A stretch of 64,000 bases of DNA from DALYDK01 sp031973215. Its GTDB lineage: Bacteria > Patescibacteriota > Saccharimonadia > Saccharimonadales > CAIOMD01. Positions 59,406 through 64,000 of this stretch are shown piece by piece. Where the stretch lies: the NCBI GenBank assembly GCA_031973215.1, contig DALYDK010000005.1, positions 19,931 through 83,930 of the forward strand. Reading direction: 5' to 3'. Below the pieces are notes generated by a model, which was not told the DNA's origin, did not search any database, and worked only from the letters and a program-made list of their open reading frames with translations. Position 1 is the stretch's first letter. Every line of letters starts with the position of its first letter. Both the position numbers and the translations under genes were made by a program.

Positions 59406-61538
59406 TTGACAAAGATGAGTCAAATAATAAACCCATATGGAAAAAAACTAATAAAAGTAGAGAAAGAATTTCTTGGAAAAAAACTATCTCTAGAGGTAAA
59501 TAGGCTTGGTTTTCGAACCAGCGCGAGCGTTTTAGTAACTTATGGTGATACCGTGGTTCTTGGAACGGCCATGGTCAGCCCGGAAAGACTCAGTGGATTC
59601 GATTATTTTCCACTCAGCATAGACTATGAAGAAAAAATGTATGCAGCAGGAAAAATCAGCGGCAGTCGATTTATAAAAAGAGAGGGTCGCCCAAGTGACG
59701 ACGCTATTTTAATCGGCCGTTTAATTGATCGCCCAATAAGGCCTCTTTGGCCCAAGGGCTACCGACACGAGGTCCAGGGTGTTGCTACTGTTTTGTCTAT
59801 GGACCCAAGCTTTAGGCCCGATATGATTGCCATGCTAGCAATGAGTGCGGCATTTTCTTTAACTGGAGCGCCATTTGATGGTCCAGTAGCCGGTTTAAGA
59901 GTGGGACTTAATAAAGATGGCTCATTTGACGCATTCCTAAGTGGCGAAGATTACGATAAAGGTGACCTAGATTTAGTAGTTGCCGGTACGGAATCAGGAG
60001 TGATGATGGTTGAGGCGGGAGCCAACGAAGTTTCAGAAGATACTATCATAGATGCAATAGAGTGGGCTCTTAAAGAGATGCAACCCGCTATTCAGCTTCA
60101 AAAAGAGCTAGTTGCCCAGGTTGGTGTTGTTAACCAGGAGTTTGAGCTAGACTTGCCTAACGATTCCATACAGCAAGAGGTGAACGAATGGGTAGACGGA
60201 AAGCTTGGTCATAAGCTAAGAGCCGCTTATCCTGAAAGAAATGAAATGGTCAACACTTTAAGGCATGATTTTCATAATGCCCTCGAGGAAAAGTACGGCG
60301 AAGATATTTACAAAGATCTAAAAAAAGAATATGACGAAGCGTTTACACTAGCCGTACATAAAGATGTTAGAAAAGGCATAGTACAAGACGGTATTAGGCC
60401 AGATGGTAGAAAGCTGACCGACATTAGACCGCTATCTTCTCAGACCGGGTTACTTCCAAGAGTCCATGGTTCTAGTTTGTTTACCCGTGGTATGACTCAA
60501 GCCTTAAATGTAGTCACGCTCGCTCCACTTAGTTATTCTCAAATTGTAGATACAATGGAAAAAGACCAAGAACGAAGATATATGCACCACTATAATGCGC
60601 CAGGTTATACCGTGGGCGAAGTTCGTCGTTTGGGTAGCCCCGGACGCCGCGAAATTGGGCATGGATATTTAGCTGAACGAGCACTAACTGCTGTATTGCC
60701 AGATGAAGCAGAGTTTCCTTACGCAATTCGTTCAGTCACCGAAATTATGAGCCAAAATGGTTCAACCAGTATGGCGGCAACTTGTTCTAGTTGTATGGCT
60801 TTAATGGATGCCGGTGTACCACTAAAGCGACCTGTTAGTGGAATAGCAATGGGATTAATGCTTGAAAATGACAAACCATTTATTTTAAGTGACATTGCCG
60901 ATGCCGAAGACTTTGCGGGAGATATGGACTTTAAAGTAACCGGAACTGAAAAAGGTGTTACCGCACTTCAAATGGATATGAAAGTTCATGGTTTACCTGT
61001 AGATATCCTTAGGCAGGCATTGGCTCAGGGTAAAGAGGGCAGAGCAGAAATACTAAACCATATGCTTAGTGTTATTGCTGGTCCAAAAAGTTCGTTAAGT
61101 CCTTTTGCGCCTAGGGTAGAGTCAATAACTATTAATCCTGATAAAATTCGTGACGTAATTGGTAAAGGTGGTGAAACAATTAATAAGATAATTGCCGAAA
61201 CCGGTGCCGACATAGACATTAAAGATGATGGAACGGTATTCATTGCTAGCCCAGATACAGCAAGCATAGAAAAGACTATTAAATGGATTCAATCACTAAC
61301 CGAAGAGCCAGAAGTTGGCAAGATATACGTTGGTAAAGTTGTTAAAATTATGGACTTTGGTGCCTTTGTAAATATATTGCCTGGAGTAGATGGAATGGTC
61401 CACGTCAGTGAAATTTCCGAGGAAAGAGTCGAACACCCATCCGATGTGCTTAAAGAAGGCCAAGAAGTAACTGTCAAATTAGTTGCCATAGACGATAGAG
61501 GACGATTAAATCTATCTATCAAAAAAGCCTCCAATTAA
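59406..61538 (+). CDS. pnp: Polynucleotide phosphorylase
   Basis: 710 residues from TTG 59406 with AAAGGA upstream (ATG 59415 is the alternative). PNPase degrades RNA from the 3' end with phosphate, and works with RNase J and Orn encoded nearby. Seen: two RNase PH domains (the first with SIDYEEKMYAAGKI; the second with HHYNAPGYTVGEVRRLGSPGRREIGHG), a KH domain (RDVIGKGGETINKIIAETGA) and an S1 domain (VGKIYVGKVVKIMDFGAFVNI). Complete. It follows rpsO after a structured leader, as in E. coli. Confidence 0.97.
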   Translation: MTKMSQIINPYGKKLIKVEKEFLGKKLSLEVNRLGFRTSASVLVTYGDTVVLGTAMVSPERLSGFDYFPLSIDYEEKMYAAGKISGSRFIKREGRPSDDAILIGRLIDRPIRPLWPKGYRHEVQGVATVLSMDPSFRPDMIAMLAMSAAFSLTGAPFDGPVAGLRVGLNKDGSFDAFLSGEDYDKGDLDLVVAGTESGVMMVEAGANEVSEDTIIDAIEWALKEMQPAIQLQKELVAQVGVVNQEFELDLPNDSIQQEVNEWVDGKLGHKLRAAYPERNEMVNTLRHDFHNALEEKYGEDIYKDLKKEYDEAFTLAVHKDVRKGIVQDGIRPDGRKLTDIRPLSSQTGLLPRVHGSSLFTRGMTQALNVVTLAPLSYSQIVDTMEKDQERRYMHHYNAPGYTVGEVRRLGSPGRREIGHGYLAERALTAVLPDEAEFPYAIRSVTEIMSQNGSTSMAATCSSCMALMDAGVPLKRPVSGIAMGLMLENDKPFILSDIADAEDFAGDMDFKVTGTEKGVTALQMDMKVHGLPVDILRQALAQGKEGRAEILNHMLSVIAGPKSSLSPFAPRVESITINPDKIRDVIGKGGETINKIIAETGADIDIKDDGTVFIASPDTASIEKTIKWIQSLTEEPEVGKIYVGKVVKIMDFGAFVNILPGVDGMVHVSEISEERVEHPSDVLKEGQEVTVKLVAIDDRGRLNLSIKKASN

Positions 61539-61568
61539 AAGGTTCAAAGTAGTTAAATTCAACAATAT

Positions 61569-62147
61569 TTGATGATAAATAAGCAGTCTCAATTAGATAA
61601 AATTAAGGCGGATATACTAAACGATAATGTTTGCCCTGAACTTGCAAAAACTGCCACGCAATTAGTTTTTGGTAGCGGAAACCAAAATGCCGATATTGTA
61701 TTTATAGGTGAGGCACCAGGCAAAAAAGAAGATGAACAAGGGGAGCCTTTTGTGGGTTCCTCTGGACAATTCTTAAATGATATGTTACAATCTATACACC
61801 TAAACCGAAACCAAATTTACATAACTAACATTGTCAAGTATCGTCCCCCCAATAATCGAGATCCACTACCAGAAGAAAAAAATGAGTTTTTGCCATACCT
61901 AGAGCGTCAACTGAATGTCATTAATCCACTATTAATTGTGACATTAGGCCGGCACTCTACAAATGTTTTTCTACCGGGACTTTCTATAAGTCAGATCCAC
62001 GGTCAGCCTAAACGCAAAGATGGCCGAGTTTATCTGCCTCTTTATCATCCTGCGGCGGCGCTGTATAACGGATCACTCAGAAAAACTTTAGAACTAGACT
62101 TTAAGAATATTAATAAAACTTTACAACTAATAAGAGAAGGAAAATAA
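61569..62147 (+). CDS. Family 4 uracil-DNA glycosylase, Fe-S cysteines mostly lost
   Basis: 192 residues. Motif 1 IVFIGEAPGKKEDEQGEPFVGSSG (catalytic region) and motif 2 YHPAAALYNGSLRK are clear for family 4/5 UDG. Such enzymes normally have four Cys for a 4Fe-4S cluster: the usual C-x-x-C-x-L reads NVCPEL with one Cys, K-C-R-P-P reads VKYRPP, and the fourth Cys (E-x-x-x-C-x-P-x-L) reads NEFLPYL. So at most one ligand remains. Removes uracil from DNA. It pairs with dut. It precedes the RNase J gene by 6 bases. Confidence 0.85.
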   Translation: MMINKQSQLDKIKADILNDNVCPELAKTATQLVFGSGNQNADIVFIGEAPGKKEDEQGEPFVGSSGQFLNDMLQSIHLNRNQIYITNIVKYRPPNNRDPLPEEKNEFLPYLERQLNVINPLLIVTLGRHSTNVFLPGLSISQIHGQPKRKDGRVYLPLYHPAAALYNGSLRKTLELDFKNINKTLQLIREGK

Positions 62148-62153
62148 CAATAT

Positions 62154-64000
62154 ATGCCTAGACCAAATATTAAACCAAACAACAGGCAAGATAATTCAAA
62201 TCAATTATCGGCTCCTAGATCAGTTTCAAGGGGCGCTGCTATTAGAGCATCAAAAAGGAACAATGAAATGGCCACTAAAATGGCCAATGAATACTTGGAT
62301 GCTTCAGCAACTAAAATAGAGCGAAGAGCAAACCAAATAGATGACTCCCCAAGACTAAAAATAATAGGACTTGGAGGCATGGACGGTGGCGGTTCTAAGA
62401 ACATGATTCTTATTGAATACAAAAATGATGCCATCGTAATTGATGCTGGTAACGATCTTGGTGTCGATTTGCCGGGCATTAACTATGCAATAGCAGATAC
62501 TACTTACCTAGAGGGAATTAAGCACAAGTTAAGAGGCTATGTTATAACTCACGGCCATTTAGATCATATAGGCGGGCTTCCTCATATCGTACCTAAAATA
62601 CCTGCTCCTATATATGGCAGTAAGTTTACTATTGGTAGGGTAGAAGAGATTTTTCAGAATTTTGGTTTACCAATGCCAGAAGGTTTTGAACTTAAAACTA
62701 TTACAATGAACGAACATAATCATGAGCGACTTAAGCTAGGTGATTTTTTCATAGAACTAGTAGGTATTACTCACTCTATTCCTGGTTCAACATGTGTAGT
62801 TGTTGACACTCCAGTTGGACGAATAGTAAACACAGGCGATTTTCGCCTCGACCCACAGCCTCTTGATCATGAGAAAACCGACACAGATAGACTAAAAGAG
62901 CTTGGTGACGAAGGTGTACTAGTGCTTCTTTCGGAAAGTACAACAACCGAAAGACCAGGTAGAACACCCAGTGAATCAACGATAGCTCAAAGTTTTGTTG
63001 ATATTCTAGATAACGCACCAGGCAGGGTATTTGTCGCAATCTTCTCAACTAATATAAATCGTATTCAAATGATTATCGATGCAGCAACGCATCATGGTAG
63101 AAAAATTGCTATAGACGGTCGAAGTATGGTGAGTACTCTTGAAATGGCTATTAGACATGGTTTTGTGAAAGTTCCAAAAGGTACTTTTGTTCCAATAGCT
63201 AGCGTTAATAATATCCCTGATGAAAAAGTAGTAATTATTTGTACTGGCGGTCAGGGTGAACCAAGCGCCGCTTTGGTTAGAATGAGTACTGGTGACCACC
63301 GAAATGTAAAAATGAAGCCTCAAGATACGGTTATTTTAAGTTCTACTCCAATTCCATATACCGGCAATGATGCCAGCATTAGAACAATGGTAGACGATTT
63401 ACTCAGAAAAAATGTTCATGTTTATCGTCATGAAACCCGCGAGGTGGATAATTGTGGCCCTCTTCATGTTTCGGGTCATGCCAGTCAAGAAGAATACAAA
63501 GATATGATAAACATGCTAAAGCCCAAGTTCTTTGTTCCAATTTACGGTGACTATACAGCTAAAAAATATCACATAGAACTAGCCGTAGAAGAAGGAATCC
63601 CCAGAAAAAATACCATTAATGCCGATAACGGTGAAGTACTTGCTTTTACGGCCGATAAAATGGAATCTCTTGGACAGGTGCCTCATGGCTCAATACTCGT
63701 TGATCAAACTGGTGCTATTGTTTCCAATGTTGTTATTAAAGATAGAATCATGATGAGCCAAGACGGTATTGTGGCGGTCGTTCTAACTGTAGATAGAAAG
63801 ACTGGTCAAAACCTAACCAGCCCAGATATCATTAGTCGCGGATTCATTTATATGCGCGATAACGAAGAATTAATGACAGAACTTAGAACAGAGCTTAAGA
63901 GAGCGGTCGTTCAAAGATTCAAACGCGTAGAGCTAGATAGATTCAAACAAGAAATAAAAGAGCATGTCACTCATTTTCTATACGATAAAACTCAACGTTC
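62154..64000 (+). CDS. rnj: Ribonuclease J, 3' end cut by window edge
   Basis: About 615 residues visible from ATG 62154, open to the window end. Metallo-beta-lactamase nuclease that cuts RNA inside and from the 5' end. After a polar 65-residue extension (absent from Bacillus RNase J) comes LKIIGLGGMDGGGSKNM, the metal site THGHLDHIGG, THSIPGSTCVVVDT, NTGDFRLDP, then GQGEPSAALVRMSTGDH, HVSGHASQEEYKDMI and the C-terminal region. Ribosome site AGAAGGAAA upstream. The C-terminal domain is incomplete here. Confidence 0.95.
   Translation, partial: MPRPNIKPNNRQDNSNQLSAPRSVSRGAAIRASKRNNEMATKMANEYLDASATKIERRANQIDDSPRLKIIGLGGMDGGGSKNMILIEYKNDAIVIDAGNDLGVDLPGINYAIADTTYLEGIKHKLRGYVITHGHLDHIGGLPHIVPKIPAPIYGSKFTIGRVEEIFQNFGLPMPEGFELKTITMNEHNHERLKLGDFFIELVGITHSIPGSTCVVVDTPVGRIVNTGDFRLDPQPLDHEKTDTDRLKELGDEGVLVLLSESTTTERPGRTPSESTIAQSFVDILDNAPGRVFVAIFSTNINRIQMIIDAATHHGRKIAIDGRSMVSTLEMAIRHGFVKVPKGTFVPIASVNNIPDEKVVIICTGGQGEPSAALVRMSTGDHRNVKMKPQDTVILSSTPIPYTGNDASIRTMVDDLLRKNVHVYRHETREVDNCGPLHVSGHASQEEYKDMINMLKPKFFVPIYGDYTAKKYHIELAVEEGIPRKNTINADNGEVLAFTADKMESLGQVPHGSILVDQTGAIVSNVVIKDRIMMSQDGIVAVVLTVDRKTGQNLTSPDIISRGFIYMRDNEELMTELRTELKRAVVQRFKRVELDRFKQEIKEHVTHFLYDKTQR

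Overview
This 64 kb window looks like a chromosomal piece of a Patescibacteria/CPR bacterium, most likely Candidatus Saccharibacteria (TM7). The grounds are: AT-rich DNA with the standard code; tandem small T4SS-type pilins; the PrgI / TraC-like / VirB4 trio; a MurE-like ligase without its N-terminal domain; a DnaG primase without zinc ligands; many starts that look leaderless; and few complete biosynthetic pathways. The placement rests on gene content and remembered family features, not on a database search. One 100-N scaffold gap (26782-26881) shows the source is a draft assembly.

Layout. 1-5.2 kb: two pilin paralogues, a sugar-phosphate isomerase, two lineage-type proteins, and groES-groEL behind a CIRCE operator. 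5.3-9 kb: an accessory stretch with a PRTase-like protein and three small-gene cassettes, two of them strikingly GC-rich, each followed by a long GC hairpin. 9-15.3 kb: a DDAH-like enzyme, the T4SS ATPase module (PrgI, TraC-like, VirB4) and the Mur ligase, mostly on the minus strand. 15.3-19 kb: tsaD and valS on the plus strand, with four exact copies of TTTTCACGTGAAAA that share the core of the ParB site parS. 19-26 kb: HTH-HAD fusion, pyrH, a Nudix protein, a small-gene cluster with a P-loop ATPase, rlmH, a HIT protein and an ART-like protein. 26-33.2 kb: tRNA-rich zone (three intact tRNA-Ser, one partial tRNA-Ser at the gap, one tRNA-Arg), plus comF, hsp20 and a MacB-type ABC exporter.

33-64 kb is mostly plus strand and mainly housekeeping: flavodoxin-fold oxidoreductase, DUF1361, argS, a small membrane protein cassette, an ATCase-like gene behind a leader-peptide attenuator, orn, dnaG-rpoD, polA, a frameshifted GNAT gene, dut, Nudix and HAD proteins, a DciA-like protein, mutM, holA, rpsT, a DHH-like protein, truB-rpsO-pnp, a family-4 UDG and a partial RNase J gene.

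How the genes fit together. Replication and repair (dnaG, polA, holA, mutM, UDG, dut, DciA-like) and RNA decay (orn, pnp, RNase J) dominate the right half. The pilins and PrgI/TraC/VirB4 are parts of a surface secretion or pilus machine. The change from mostly minus-strand to mostly plus-strand genes at about 15.3 kb coincides with the parS-like cluster, which suggests an origin-proximal centromere region. I saw no CRISPR array, insertion sequence, rRNA gene or prophage.
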